NCBI GenBank assembly: GCA_023548195.1
Contig: JAJHZJ010000800.1
Span: forward strand, 62,001 to 126,000
Source of the DNA: Bettongia penicillata ogilbyi
Lineage: Eukaryota; Chordata; Mammalia; Diprotodontia; Potoroidae
Direction: 5' to 3'
DNA: 64,000 nucleotides
In this document: one piece after another, positions 1-10,899 of the stretch
Layout: every line of letters begins with the position of its first letter
How positions within the stretch are numbered: position 1 is the stretch's first letter
Translations under genes and position numbers: made by a program
Notes under the pieces: generated by a model
Databases searched by the model: none
The model's input: only the letters and a program-made list of their open reading frames with translations
What the model was told of the DNA's origin: nothing

Positions 1-89
1 TCCAGTGACTCAGATTCCTCCTTCATAATCTGCCCCTCCCCACATGTTCAGTCTTCTGACATTTTATGTCCACACCCACCCACCCTGAT

Positions 90-445
90 GTACTCAGTGG
101 CACTCCTCCAATAAGATACCTCATCTCATGGCTCAGAGCATTCTAACTGGCTGTCTCCCATGCCTGGAAGTCTCCTCCTCTTCCTCATTTCTTTCTCTTG
201 GTTTCCCTGAAGTTTCAGCTAAAATCTACCTTCTACAGGACACCTTTCCCAATCCTTTTAATTCCAGTACCTTCCCTCTGTTGATCAACTCCAATTTATC
301 CTGTATCTATCTTCTTTGTACATACTTTGCTTGCATGTTGTCTCCTCCATTAGACTCGGAGCTTCCTGACGTAAGACTGTCTTTTTGCCTTTCTCTGTAT
401 CCTCAGGGCTTAATAACCTGGCATACAGCAGGCACTTAATAAATG
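90..445 (+). repeat. L2 LINE 3' end
   Basis: Ancient L2-type 3' end. It carries the family's recognisable phrases in order: a 'ctaaaatctaccttctacagga' block, a 'ccaatttatcctgtatct' block, the 'ttagactcggagcttcctga' block and the 'aggcacttaataaatgtttgttga' terminus. It is heavily diverged and no reading frame survives. The short ORF across it is chance. Confidence 0.8.
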
Positions 446-529
446 TTTGTTGACTGTCTTCTTACATTTTCCTCCTTTACACACACTATTATCCAGCTAC
501 GTTGGTCTATTTGCAATTTATTCATCAGA

Positions 530-1115
530 AGGGACAGTTCAGCTCTATTTGGTTTGTCATGTCTAAAATGCTCTGTTCCCTCAAGCAAAATTTCTTCCTT
601 TCTCTGGCTTTCTTTAAGATTCAATTCAAGTCCCACCATCTGCAGGAATTCTTTCCTCGTCCCCTCCTCCCTAACTGCCAATGCCTCCCCCTCTCAGATT
701 ACCTGCTGTCTACTCTGTATATATCTTTTTACATATGTAATAATTATATTTTGTCTCCCCTACAAAAGACATCTAGTGGTGACATGGACAAAGTGCTGGA
801 CTTGGAGTTAGGCAGAGCTTAGCTGAAATCCCAGCTCAAACACTTTTTGGTTGCGGGACCCTGAGCAAGTCACTTAACATCTGCCTCAGTTTCCTCAACT
901 GTAAAATGCGTTATTGTGAGGATTAAATGAGTTAATATTTATAAAGTGCTGAGCATAGTGCCTGGCACATGGTAAGTGCTACATGAATGCAGATTCCCTT
1001 CCCTTCTCCAGTAGATTGTGAGCTTCTTGAAGGCAGATATTTTTTGTCTCTCTTTGTACCCCTGGTGTTGAGCTGACACATAGTAAGTGCTCAATAAATG
1101 TTTGCTGAATGACTA
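530..1115 (+). repeat. L2 LINE 3' end split by a MIR
   Basis: A second L2 3' end. The left part runs from the 'ctaaaatgctctgttccctc' and 'tcaagtcccaccatctgcagg' blocks. The right part resumes after the inserted MIR with 'gattgtgagcttcttgaagg' and ends at 'gctcaataaatgtttgctgaa'. The two halves are collinear on either side of the MIR, so the MIR inserted later. Confidence 0.75.
778..995 (+). repeat. MIR SINE inside L2
   Basis: Near-complete tRNA-derived MIR. It shows the central 'gggaccctgagcaagtcact' core, 'cctcagtttcctcaactgtaaaatg', and the L2-related tail 'gagcatagtgcctggcacatggtaagtgct'-like stretch at its right end. It interrupts the L2 copy around it. Confidence 0.85.
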
Positions 1116-1138
1116 ACTACACAAATAGAGGATAGAAC

Positions 1139-1382
1139 TGTTGTTCAATCGTGTCTGACTCTTTGTGACCCCATCTAAGATTTTCTTGACAAAGACACTG
1201 GAGTGGTTTGCCATTTCCTTCTCAAGCTCCTTTTACAAGTGAGGAAACCGACACAACCAAGGTTAAACAACTTACCCAGGGTCACAAAGACCATACGTGT
1301 CCAAGGTCACATTTGACCCCAAGAATCTGAGTCTTTCTGATTCCCATCTCTGTGCTCTGACCACTGCACCACCTAGCTGACC
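1139..1382 (-). repeat. Marsupial tRNA-derived SINE, RTE-like tail
   Basis: Reverse-oriented SINE. The tail block (ttgttcaatcgtgtctgact, then 'ctttgtgacccca') is on the left. The 'actggagtggtttgccattt' block and a diverged 'cacagtggtcagagcacag' head follow to the right. Right-end 'gcaccacctagctga' is the reverse complement of the tRNA-like start. Well-preserved versions lie at 13922 and 16741. Confidence 0.85.
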
Positions 1383-1444
1383 AAGAGCATACAGAAATTG
1401 TTCATCAATTAGCCAAATTACACTACACCAAGATCAAAGATCTG

Positions 1445-1660
1445 GTGGAAGGTAAAGAGCCTTGGACTTGGAAGAAAGAATTCCTGGATTTAAAACCTGC
1501 CTTTGCCACTGTGTGACCATAATCAAGTCAAGCTCTACTCGAGACCTGAATTTCTCCATCTACAAAATGGCATAATGATATTTGAACAACTTACATTCCA
1601 CAGTTTCTGTGAGGCTCAATTAAGATGATGCATATAAATAACTTTGTTACCGTAAAGTGT
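1445..1660 (+). repeat. MIR SINE
   Basis: Diverged MIR. Visible blocks are 'agagccttggacttggaag', 'ccactgtgtgaccataatca', 'ctccatctacaaaatggc' and 'ctgtgaggctcaattaagat'. The 3' tail is degraded. Confidence 0.7.
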
Positions 1661-1669
1661 TTTTGATAT

Positions 1670-2215
1670 ATAATTTTTTGAACTTGGCCAACATGAACAT
1701 CCACATGCAAAAAGCAGAAAATAAGGATTATAAATGAAACCACAAACCTCTATTACATGCAGCTTCTACTTCTTTTCAATTTTTTCTAATAAATTCAATT
1801 ATAAAATTCAAAATGTTATAATCAGTTCAATTGGATTCTGCTTCTCTATGTCTCCCTCTCAACCTGCTTCTGTTCTCTTCTGTGATTTTTTTTTTTTAAA
1901 AGCCATAATAAACTTTTTTCTTTCCTTTTTTTGACATTCCTATCTCTAGTTCCCCCTTCCTTTCCAAAATAAAAAAAAAAATAGTTAACAAACATAATTA
2001 AGAAAAAAAATCTATAAATGAGGCATATCCAAAAATGTATATCTCAATATACACCTTGGGTCCCTCCAACTTCTCTAGCCACAAAGCATTGTATAAATGT
2101 GATTTATGATGATTTTTATTTATGGACATATCCCAAGTCAACTGATATGTATCCATATCTACCCCCAATATACCAAAAATATGAAATCCTTGATTATATG
2201 CTGTAATAAGTCATT
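1670..2215 (-). repeat. Old L1 3' region (probable)
   Basis: AT-rich stretch with a reversed L1 3'-UTR character. 'aaacataattaagaaaaaaaa' is followed by 'aggcatatccaaaaatgtatatctca', which resembles 'gaccatgtccaaaaacatacatctca' in the better copy at 7620. No coding sequence is recoverable. Assignment rests on this internal similarity only. Confidence 0.45.
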
Positions 2216-2590
2216 CTGGTACATTTTCTTCCTAGGCTCAACTACTCGATTCTGACTCACCCTTATATTTCTCCAGGGCCTACTCTACAACCAAACCCCT
2301 ACACTGGAATCTACCACCATAATCAAAGCCTTCTCAGTTCTAAGCTTCACACACACACACAACCTGCCTCTACTCTCAATTACAAGTTTAAAATCTGAAG
2401 TCAAAGGGGATAGAGGAGTCCTATAGGGCTTGGACAGTCAATGAGCCTGGAGATTGATTGCCCAAGCCCTAATGGACTCAGTCTCCATGTTGATAATGAG
2501 CTGCAGTCAAGGGATAGGATCTAATCATGTGGCAGGATGAATTTTAGATTTAGAAGGAATATCCTAAGTTTATTACCTCAGAAAATCTCT
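2216..2590. other. Unassigned single-copy stretch
   Basis: No gene, strong splice pair or recognised repeat was seen. There is a short CA run near 2350. ORFs are short and unconvincing. Confidence 0.4.
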
Positions 2591-2594
2591 TCCT

Positions 2595-2765
2595 TGCCTT
2601 TGTTTCAGTTTCCTCAAGAGTCAAGAAGATATCCCACGTCAGAGTTTGGGCAAGCTGTGTGACCTTATCTGGGCCTTAAGTGCCTTCATCCTTAAAATAA
2701 GGGGGGTTCAACTCTAACCTCTAAGGTGTCTTCCAGCTATCAATCTACAACCCTATGATTCCCAT
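2595..2765 (+). repeat. MIR3-like fragment
   Basis: Contains 'caagctgtgtgaccttatct' and then a 'taaggtgtcttccagctatc' block typical of MIR-related 3' ends. A partial, old copy that ends just before the HAL1 target site. Confidence 0.5.
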
Positions 2766-3644
2766 GACCTCCGTATGTTGGGAAGCCCAATGAGTCATTT
2801 TTTTTTAATAAAAATTTATTTATTTAACTTTTTACATTCATTTTCACAAAATTTTGGGTTCCAAATTTTCTCCCCTTTTATCCCCTCCCCCCACCCCAAT
2901 ACACCGAACAATCTAATTTTTCCTGTCACCAATCTACCCTCTCTTCTATCATCCCTCCCTTCTCTTGTCCCCATCTTCTCTTTTGTCCTGTAGGGCCAGA
3001 TGACTTTCTATTCCCCATTAACTGTATTTCTTATTTCCTAGTAGCAACAACACTAAACAGTTGTTCCTAAAATTTTGAGTTCCAAATTCTCCCCATCCCT
3101 CCCTCCCCACCCATTCCCTTTTGGAAGGCAGGCAATTCAATATAGGCCCTATCTGTGTAGTTTTGCAAATGACTTCGATAATAGTCATGTTGTGTAAGAC
3201 TAACTGTATTTCCCTCCATCCTATCCTGCCCCCCATTGTTTCTATTCTGTCTTTTGATACTGTCCCTCCCCAAGAGTATTGACTTCAAATTGCTCCCTCC
3301 TCCCATTGCCCTCCCTTCCATCATCCCCCCCCACCTTGCTTATCTCTTTTTCCCCCACTTTCCTGTATTGTAAGATAGGTTTTCATACCAAAATGAGTGT
3401 GCATTTTATTCCTTCCTTTAGTCGAATGTGATGAGGGTAAACTTCTTGGTTTTTTTTTTTTTCTCAGCTCTCCTCTTTTTCCCTCCACTAAAAAGTCTCC
3501 TGCTTGCCTCTTGAATGAGATATAATTTACCCCATTCCATTTCACCCTCTTTCCTCCCACTACATTTCTCTCTCACCATTTACCTTAATTTCTTTTAAGA
3601 TATGATCCCATCCTATTCAATTCACTCTGTGCTCTCTGTCTCTG

Positions 3645-3701
3645 CATGTGCGTGCATGTGTGTATGTGTGTGTGTGCACGCGTGTACGTGTGTGTGTGTA
3701 T
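3645..3701. repeat. GT-rich tract of HAL1 3' UTR
   Basis: Interrupted (TG)n/(CATG) tract in the 3' UTR, just downstream of ORF1 in the element's orientation. Copies C, E and F carry one at the same place, so it belongs to the family and is not a chance microsatellite. Confidence 0.85.
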
Positions 3702-3836
3702 GGTCCCACCAATTACCCAGATACTGAAAAGTTTTAAGAGTTACAAATATTGTCTTTCCATGTAGGAATATAAACAGTTCACTTTTGGTAAGTCCCTTAT
3801 GACTTCTCTTTGCTGTTTCCTTTTTCATGCTTCTTC

Positions 3837-4935
3837 TCATTCTTGTGTTTGAAAGTCAGATTTTCTTTTCAGCTCTGGTCTTTTCATCAAGAATGCTTGA
3901 AAGTCCTCTGTTTCATTGAAAGACCATTTTTCTGCTGAAGTGTTATACTCAGTTTTGCTGGGTAGGTGATTCTTGGTTTGAGTCCTAGTTCCTTTGACTT
4001 CTGGAATATCCTATTCCACACCCTTCGATCCCTTAATGTAGAAGCTGCTAGATCTTGTGTTATCCTGATTGTATTTCCACAATACTGGAACTGTTTCTTT
4101 CTAGCTGCTTGCAAGATTTTCTCCTTGAGCTGGGAATTCTGGAATTTGGCCACAATGTTCCTAGGAGTTTCTCTTTTTGGATCTCTTTCAGGTGGTGATC
4201 AATGGATTCTTTCAATACTTATTTTGCCCTCTGGTTGTAGAATGTCAGGGCAGTTTTCCTCGATAATTTCATGGAAGATGATGTCTAGGCTCTTTTTTTG
4301 ATCATGGCTTTCAGGTAGTCCCATAATTTTTAAATTGTCTCTCCTGGATCTATTTTCCAGGTCAGTTGTTTTTCCAATGAGATATTTCACATTCTCTTAC
4401 ATTTTTTCATTCTTTTGGTTTTGTTTTATGATTTCTTGGTTTCTCAGAAAGTCATTAGACTCCATCTGTTCCATTCTAATCTTGAGAGAACTATTGTCTT
4501 CAGTGATCTTTTGAACCTCTTTTTCCATTTGGCTAATTCTGCTTTTGAAAGCATTCTTCTCCTCATTGGCTTTTGGAACCTCTTTTGCCAATTGAGTGAG
4601 CCTATTTTTCAAGGTGTTATTTTCTTCAGCATTTTTTTGGGTCTCCTTTAGCAAGGTATTGACTCGTTTTTCATCCTTTTCTTGCATCTCTCTCATTTCT
4701 CTTCCCAGTTTTTCCTCCACCTGTCTAACTTGATTTTCAAAATCCTTTTTGAGCTCTTCTATGGCCTGAGCCCACCGAACATCCACCTCGGATGTCTGGA
4801 TACAGAGGCTCCGACCTCCACGTCTTTCCCTGATGGTAAGAATAGTTCCTCGTCATCAGAATTGAAAGGCAGGTACATCTGTACCCCATCAAAGTAGCTT
4901 TCTATAGTCTTATTTTTCTTCCCTTTTATGGGCAT
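3837..4935 (-). pseudogene. HAL1 ORF1 pseudogene (copy A)
   Basis: Relic of the L1-type ORF1 RNA-binding protein. Recognisable in order: an N-terminal KKNKTIESYF-like motif, a long coiled coil (EELKKDFENQVRQVEEKLGR), the RRM entry (ENRSRRDNLKIMGLPE) and the C-terminal domain (ITQDLAASTLRDRR, ITYPAKLSI). It is disabled by a one-base loss near 4800 ('tgtctggatacag' versus 'tgtctgggatacag' in copies E and F), by a GAA-to-TAA stop near 4390, and by a CGA-to-TGA stop at about 4200 after ...IERIH. Copy F at 61145 is the intact comparison. Confidence 0.9.
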
Positions 4936-5082
4936 TTTCCCAGCCAGTTACTTGATTTCTGAGATTCCTCTGCACCCCTGCCTAGATCCGCCCAGCTAGT
5001 GCTTGGGGTCTGAGATTCAAATGGGCTTTCCGTGGTAGGCGCAGCTGCTATTCAATGTGAGCTTAAGTTCTGGTGCTCGGGT

Positions 5083-5226
5083 GGGGGCAGGGCCGCCTCC
5101 CAGGCTCAGTTCCCTCAGGGGCTTTATGCAGAGACCTTCAGTAATGGAGCAGGTCGGGGCAGGGCTGTCTTCCAGGCTCAGTTCCCTCAGGCAGTTTATG
5201 CAGAGACTCTTCGGTAATGGAGCTCC
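5083..5226 (-). repeat. Two 72-bp monomers in HAL1 5' UTR
   Basis: Two tandem units starting at 5083 and 5155. Each contains '(g)gggcagggc', 'ccaggctcagttccctcagg' and 'ttatgcagagac'. They lie between ORF1 and the element's 5' end. Copy F has the same two-unit arrangement; copies C, E and G have one. Confidence 0.85.
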
Positions 5227-5608
5227 TGCCTGCTCAGGGAGTCCTGGGCCGCCTCGGCCTCTGCCGCTCCCTTCAATGCTTCCTCCCGAGGGAGCCGAGC
5301 CACGGAGACACCCCACTCACCTCTCGGCCAGCCCAGACATCTCTCTCACTGACCTGTAGCGTCTGTGGGCGGAGGGACCTTCCCAGCCACTGGAGGTTCC
5401 GTCCCTGAAGCCTGCTCGGATCTGCTCCTCTGGGGCTGCATGGCCAGGGCAGCTCAGGGGTGGGCTCTGCTGTCCGGAGTGCAATGGACCCCTGGGGACG
5501 GCTCTCCAGGGCTCTCTGGAATGGCGATCTTTTCCACTGTGTTTCTGTGCGCCTTGCAGGAAATATATGGGCTGTGGGTTTGGAGCTAGTATATGTGAGT
5601 CTTTCTAC

Positions 5609-5626
5609 TCTGCCGTCTTGGCTCCA
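5609..5626 (-). promoter_or_regulatory. YY1-like site at HAL1 5' terminus
   Basis: On the minus strand the element starts ggagccaagacggcagag. This matches the 'CAAGATGGCGG' YY1-binding consensus found at the 5' end of many mammalian L1s, where YY1 sets the transcription start. In copy A the core is CAAGACGGC, one base off. The functional role here is inferred from L1. Confidence 0.65.
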
Positions 5627-5650
5627 CGCCTCCCAATGAATCATTTTTTA

Positions 5651-6370
5651 AAGGTCTTAAAGTAAATAGAACCATAATGGTTCACACAATGACCATAATG
5701 ATGTAGAGAAAAAAGCAAAGAAGATGTCAGAATTCTGCTCAACATAATTCAACATGATAGAGCTCTGGCCTCTAGGGGGAGAAGTGGTTTATAACAGGCA
5801 CAGAGTACTCATCCTAAATCATTGGTTTTCAGCCTTGGCCAAGGGTTGATTTGTATTACTTGACTGTACTTTGTTAGAAGAATTGGGGAGGGAAGAGAAG
5901 AGGACTTCTGGGAAACAGGAATGCTGTGAGAAAAGAGCATCCAAAAAAAAAATGCTTTTTATTTTTTTAAATAGAGGGCTTGAGGTCCAAAGAGAAGAAT
6001 AAGGAAGTTTGATGTAACCTGAGTCTCATACAGTACCTCCTGGGAAGGAGAACAACTGAGGGGTAAGGAAGCTTGACATATTTGGCTCCTACTCCTACCC
6101 TCCCTCCTTTCCCACCCTCCTGACATTTGGATCCCACTTGGGTTTCCTGCCCCAGGCTAGAATCAGAAGCTAAGGGAAGGAGTCACACACTTTAGCTTCA
6201 CCAGACAGGTTCTGAACCTTGACCTCATCTCACAACTAGTCCCACCCCAAGCCCCCCATCTGGGCCCAGGCTGCCTCCTGTTTTACCTGACCCAGAGGCA
6301 AGCAGGCCTGGGCTGGCACAGCCTGAAATGCATCCCTGGAGTTGCTGCTAGCCAATAAGAACAGCTAGCA
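5651..6370. other. Unassigned single-copy stretch
   Basis: Mixed-composition DNA with an A run at 5943 and a CT-rich block at 6090-6130. No exon, RNA gene or recognised repeat was identified. Confidence 0.4.
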
Positions 6371-6372
6371 TT

Positions 6373-6612
6373 TGTTGCTGCTGTTTAGTTGTTTCAACTG
6401 TCTGACTCTTCATCACACCATTTGGGGTTTTTTTGGCAGAGATGCTGGAACAGTTTGCCATGTCCTTCTCTAGCCCATTTTTTAGATGAGGAAACTGAGG
6501 TAAACAGGGTGAAGTGATGTGCCCAGGATCACACAGCTAGTAAGTATCTGAGGCTCAGGAAAATGAGTCTTCCTCACTCCAGGCATGGTGTTCTATCAAC
6601 TGTACCATCTTT
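6373..6612 (-). repeat. Marsupial tRNA-derived SINE
   Basis: Reverse-oriented SINE. It has 'tgtctgactcttcatcacacca' for the tail, 'agtttgccatgtccttctct', 'gatgaggaaactgaggtaaa' and 'gcccaggatcacacagctag' for the body. Confidence 0.85.
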
Positions 6613-6755
6613 GAGCAGCCCCTGCAAGTGAGGTGCTACTATTTTACAGGTGAAGAGACTGAGGTTGAGAGAGGTCACATGTGACTTGCCCAGGGTCACA
6701 GGGCTGGTAAATTCCTGAGGCAGGATTCAAACTCAGGTCTTCTGAATTCTAATTC
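6613..6755 (-). repeat. MIR SINE
   Basis: Reverse MIR core: 'ctattttacaggtgaagaga', 'cttgcccagggtcacagggc' and 'caggattcaaactcaggtct'. It abuts the SINE to its left. Confidence 0.8.
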
Positions 6756-7370
6756 ATCCTTGGAAATGTATGGTTTGGGGAAAAGGAGACCTCTCATAGG
6801 AAGGAGAGGCATTAGAGCAAAGAAAGATGAAGGAAGGAGGGAAGGCTGCTGTAACACAACCTCCTTTACCACTACTACTTACCCACTACACAGATTGAAC
6901 TGTGTGACTTTCACAAGGAGTCCCAGGCAAGAGCAACTTCAATAAATAGGTGACCACTCACATACACCCAACCTCCTCAAAAATGTTTTCCCACTGCCTA
7001 AAGAACTAAGACTCTAAGGGACTTGTGATCATATGACCAGTTTGTGATAGAGAAGGGATCTGAGTCTTCTAGGCCTCCAGACCAGCTCTCTATCCATTAT
7101 ACCATCTTGCCTATAATAATTATAATAATAGATTATGGAATTGAACTATATTATCAAGAGAAACTGAGAACATTCCACCCATCACCATTACTGGAACCCA
7201 TCAGGCTACACTGCCATTCACTATCTAACCCTTACAGAAGCATCTCTTGCTTAACAGAAAAAATTGTTTTCCCTTTCTCTTAATAGATACAAAAAAAAAT
7301 TAGCATTTCCATATAAAAAGTAGAATACAAAAAGATGATTGCATATGAAATCTCAAATCTCCACTATGTA
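6756..7370. other. Unassigned stretch with degraded MIR remnants
   Basis: Around 7000-7110 a faint reversed SINE trace is visible ('ctctatccattataccatct'). The rest is AT-rich single-copy DNA without a credible exon. Confidence 0.4.
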
Positions 7371-7374
7371 CAAT

Positions 7375-8870
7375 TTGCTTTTTTTTAAAGTATATGATAA
7401 ATTCAACCTGCTACTTTCAAAGCTATCCTCCTTGTCTGTGCCTCCTTCTGAACTCCTTTCTGTTTTCTTTTCTGCCTTTAAGATTTTTCAGTGACATTAT
7501 TATTGGGTTTGTTTGGGTTTCTTTTTTTGGCAACACTATCACTAGCCTATCTCTCCCCCAAATCAATTTAAAAAAAAGAAAACCTTTATAACAAATAAGC
7601 ATAGTCAAGAAAAATAAATCCCTATACTGACCATGTCCAAAAACATACATCTCATTGTTTACACTGAGTCTATCACCTCTCTGCCAGGAGGCTGGTAGCT
7701 TGCTTCATTACCCAGTCCCTCTGGATTTGTTGTGGGTCATTGATCAGATTTCTAAAGTCTTAAAAATTGTTGTTCTTAAACCTGGAAAGACTTAAAAGAA
7801 CTGATGCTGAGTGAAGTGAGCAGAACCAGAAGAATATTTTATATAGTAACAGCAATGTTGTGTGATGACTGACCTTTACAGACTTATCTCTGCTCAGCAA
7901 TGCAAAGATCTAAGAAAATTCCAAATGACTCATGATGGAAAATGCTGTCCACATCCAGAGAAAGAACTCTGGAGTCTAAATGCAGATGGAAGCACACTAT
8001 TTGCTCTCTATTTTTTTTCATTTTTTCTTTCATGTGGTTTTCATCGATTCTAATTCTTCTTTACAACATGACTAATGTGGAAATATGTTCAATATGAATG
8101 TATATGTAAAACCTGTATCACACTGCATGCTATCTTAGAGTGGGGAGAGGGGAGGAATGGGGAGAAAATTTGGAACTCAAAATCTTATGGAAGTGAATGA
8201 TGAAAACTAAAAATAAATTAATGATTTTTTTAAAAAAATTTGTTCTTTATAATATTGCAGATACAGAGTAAGTTTTCTTGTCCTGGTTCTCTTCTTTTCA
8301 CTATCTATCAGTTCATAAAAATCTTCCTAGAGTCCTTTGATATTATGTCTTACATAATTTCTTACTATGTAAGAACATTCCATCTACATATCATTACTCA
8401 AATAATTGTCACCCTCATTAGTTTCTGGTTCTTTGTTACAACAAAAAAAGCTGATATAAATATTTTTGTACACATTTTGATCTCATTGGGGATATAGGCC
8501 TCATAGGGGACATGAAGGTTTTGTCCTCTGGGATAAATGGCACTCATAGTTTAGTGACTTTTGTGATCCAAACTGCTCTCCTGAGTGGCTGGATCAATTT
8601 ACATCTCCCCAAAGGTGTATTAGTATCTACATGTTCTTGCAGTTCCTCCAAAAACTGTCATTTGCCTTTTTTGGTAATTTGGTGGATGTGAGACTGAATT
8701 TCCTGTTTTTTTGAAATTGACATTGACATTAGAAATTAGAAATTGATATTTCTCTAATTATTAGTGATTTTGGAACATTTTTCCCCCACATTGTCATTTA
8801 TAGCTTGGATTTCTTCCTATTCCTTGCTTTTTTAGAAGCAGCGTTTGACCAGGCCTGAACATTGCAATCT
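7375..8870 (-). repeat. Old L1 3' region, split by a later L1
   Basis: Reversed L1 3' end in two blocks, 7375-7770 and 8237-8870. The first has 'accatgtccaaaaacatacatc'. The second includes 'ttctggttctttgttacaac' followed by 'aaaaaagctgatataaatattttt', which also appears in the L1 copies at 43720 and 40680, plus a diverged ORF2 C-terminal region near 8650. The two blocks flank a plus-strand L1 3' end. Confidence 0.7.
7775..8236 (+). mobile_element. 5'-truncated L1 3' end
   Basis: Plus-strand L1 tail. It begins inside ORF2's last codons ('ctgatgctgagtgaagtgagc'), runs through a 3' UTR ('gactcatgatggaaaatgct', 'caacatgactaatgtggaaa') and ends 'aaaactaaaaataaatta'. It is flanked by an imperfect duplication of 'aaaaattgttgttctt' (about 7762) and 'aaaaatttgttcttt' (about 8235). 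The same 3' end recurs at 10900, 14639 and 17555. Confidence 0.85.
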
Positions 8871-8934
8871 TCCTAGTAGCCGATAGAATAAGCCTACGTT
8901 ATTTAGACTTTTCAAAAGTGAGATGGGGATCGCT

Positions 8935-10355
8935 GCAGAAGGCATAGGCAAGATGGTTCAGTAAAAGCACCAACTTGATAGAGCTCTTCCCCTAAACTCA
9001 GCCAAATATCTATAAAAAAAAATTACTCAAAACAAATTCTGGAGCTGCAGAATCCACAGAATGATGGAGTGAAATAAATCTCCAGTCCAAGACAGCCTGG
9101 AAGGCATCTATCGTACCATGCTGGGAGCAGAGCACAGTTCAGCCTGGGCCTGAGCCAGCACAGACAGGACCTGAGCAGGTGTTAGGAGACTGAATCTCTG
9201 CCACCTGGGGCAGTTTCCAGACTACATAACCCCCAAAACGCTAAGGACAAATTGGAAGGTCAGTGGGAAAAACCTTGGGACATGTGTGAGAGAGTAGAGT
9301 GGTCTGGGCCCAGCCCTGGGGTGGTAGAGGTGCCCAAGGGAGGCACAGCAGCAGCAGGGGCAGAGGCTGCAACTGTTTCTGGAGCTCTAAGCCCACAGAT
9401 TGTGGGAGGATCGAGCAGCTGACACTACACCCCACCACCCCCGGTGGAAGCCAAGAACTACCTTGACAAAGAGCTCCATAGTAAGTAAATGGCTGGGGAG
9501 CAAAAATTGGAAAAAGAATCAGATTATACAATCTTACAGTGGCAAGGAAGACCAAAATATACAAACAGAAGAAGACAACAAAGTTAAAGCTTCTACATTC
9601 AAAGCTTTCAAGAAAAATTTGAATTGGTCTCAGGCCATGGAAGAGCTCAAAAAGGATTTTGAAAATCAAGTTAGAGAAGTAGAGGGAAAACTGAGAAGAG
9701 AAATGAGAATGATGCAAGAAAATCATGAAAACTGGGTCAACTGCTTGCTAAAGGGGACTCAAAAAATTCTAAAGAAAACAACACTTTAAAAAATAGACTA
9801 ACCCAAATCCAAAAGAAATCCAAAGTGACAATGAGGAGAAGAATGCCATAAAAAGCAGAATTGGCCAGATGGAAAAAGAAGTCCAAAAGCTCACTGAAGA
9901 AAATAATTCCTTCAAAATTAGAATGGAGCTGATGGAAGCTAGTGACTTTATGAAAAATCAAGAAAATACAAAACAAAACCAAAGGAATGAAAAAATAGGA
10001 TACGAGGTGAAATATTATTGGAAAATATATTGGAAAATATATATACATATTGGAAAAACAACTGACCTGGAAAATAGATCCAAGAGAGATAATTTTAAAA
10101 TTATTGGACTACCTGAAAGCCATGATCAAAAAAAGAGCCTAGACATCATCTTTTAAGAAATTATCAAGGAAAACTGCCCTGATATTGAAGAACCAGAGGG
10201 TAAAATAGATATTAAAAGAATCCTCCAATCACCTCCTGAAAGAGATCCCAAGAGGAAAGCTCCTAGGAATATTGTAGACAAATTCCAGAGCTCCCAGGTC
10301 AAGGAGAAAATATTGCAAGCAGCCAGAAAGAAACAATTCGAATATTGTAGAAACA
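8935..10355 (+). mobile_element. Older L1/HAL1 5' part (copy B), 3'-truncated
   Basis: Plus-strand 5' UTR of a subfamily different from A/C/E/F ('caactctgatagagctcttc'-type start, here 'cttgatagagctcttccc', then 'ctggagctgcagaatccaca'), followed by a broken ORF1 up to the ARKKQF motif. It stops abruptly at about 10355 with no 3' UTR and no A tail. Copy D (35736-38388) and the distal 5' UTR at 58568-58998 share this 5' UTR type. Loss of the 3' side is unusual for L1 copies, which normally lose the 5' side. Confidence 0.8.
9489..10355 (+). pseudogene. L1-type ORF1 pseudogene (copy B)
   Basis: Degenerate ORF1. It shows SQAMEELKKDFENQVREVEGK (coiled-coil start), a heptad-rich middle, ENRSKRDNFKIIGLPES (RRM entry) and 'PPERDPKRKAPRNI'-like residues before the C-terminal domain. 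Frameshifts near 9770 and 9800 and a stop at 10154-10156 split it into three pieces. The C-terminal domain is missing because the copy ends at about 10355. Confidence 0.85.
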
Positions 10356-10384
10356 AAAGTAAGAGAGGGATGAGAGGAACAGCA

Positions 10385-10590
10385 GAAGGATCATAAATTT
10401 AATATTTGAAGAGACCTCAGAGACCATCTAGTACAACCACCTTATGTATAAATAAAGAAAGTGAGGCCTGGTGAATTTTAATGACTTGTCCAACATCATA
10501 CAGGTAATAAATATCAGAAGCAGTATTCAAACCCAGTTCCCCTGGGTCTTCCTGACTCCAACATCCTTTCCACTGTACCATGCTATCTCC
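10385..10590 (-). repeat. MIR-family SINE
   Basis: Reversed MIR core: 'gagaccatctagtacaacca', 'gtgaggcctggtgaatttta' and 'cattcaaacccagttcccc'-like blocks. It directly follows the truncated end of copy B. Confidence 0.7.
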
Positions 10591-10604
10591 CACCTACTTG
10601 GAGT

Positions 10605-10820
10605 CAAGAAAGATTGAAATTCAAATCTTGCCTCAGATACTTACTGAATGTATGACCCTGGACAAGTCATTTACCCAGTTTCCTTAAGTATAAAATGAGC
10701 AAAATAATAGCACCTATCTCACAGGGTTGTTGTAAGATTTAAATGAGATAATATTTGTAAAAAGCACTTAGCACTCTGCTTGCCAATAATGGGCACTATA
10801 TAAATGCTTATTTCTTCCTT
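10605..10820 (+). repeat. MIR SINE
   Basis: Forward MIR. It has 'gaccctggacaagtcattta', 'cacagggttgttgtaagatt' and the tail 'ggcactatataaatgct'. Confidence 0.8.
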
Positions 10821-10899
10821 CTCTCCCTCTTCCCCTGTTTCTCTTTGCTCTCCCCTCTAGCTTTAGAAACTGTCTAAGAATTTGGCATTAGTGAAATGA

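Larger units (their letters stand above)
2804..5631 (-). mobile_element. HAL1 (ORF1-only L1) copy A, full length
   Basis: Minus-strand non-LTR element of about 2.83 kb. In its own 5'-3' order: a YY1-like 5' end ('ggagccaagacggcagag', 5626-5609), a GC-rich 5' UTR with two 72-bp monomers, a broken ORF1 (4935-3837), a 3' UTR with a GT tract, and an A-rich tail seen as 'tttttttaataaaaattta' at the left. It is flanked by a target-site duplication: 'cccaatgagtcatttttt' at 2786-2803 and 'cccaatgaatcatttttt' at 5632-5649. There is no ORF2, although both ends and the duplication are present, so this is an ORF1-only element and not a 5'-truncated L1. HAL1 elements are known in eutherians and marsupials and are thought to be mobilised by L1 ORF2p. 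Confidence 0.9.

Noticed and set aside
2804..5631. Reading A, C, E and F as ordinary truncated L1s
   Set aside because: Both termini and (for A, C, E) target duplications are present and only ORF2 is missing, which 5' truncation cannot produce.
5017..5644. Several 60-120 codon ORFs in GC-rich DNA
   Set aside because: They lie in the HAL1 5' UTR and recur in copies E and F with different frames broken, so they are GC-rich UTR and not genes.
9241..9726. 161-codon minus-strand ORF
   Set aside because: Antisense to the 5' UTR/ORF1 of copy B. No domain, and it does not persist in copy D.
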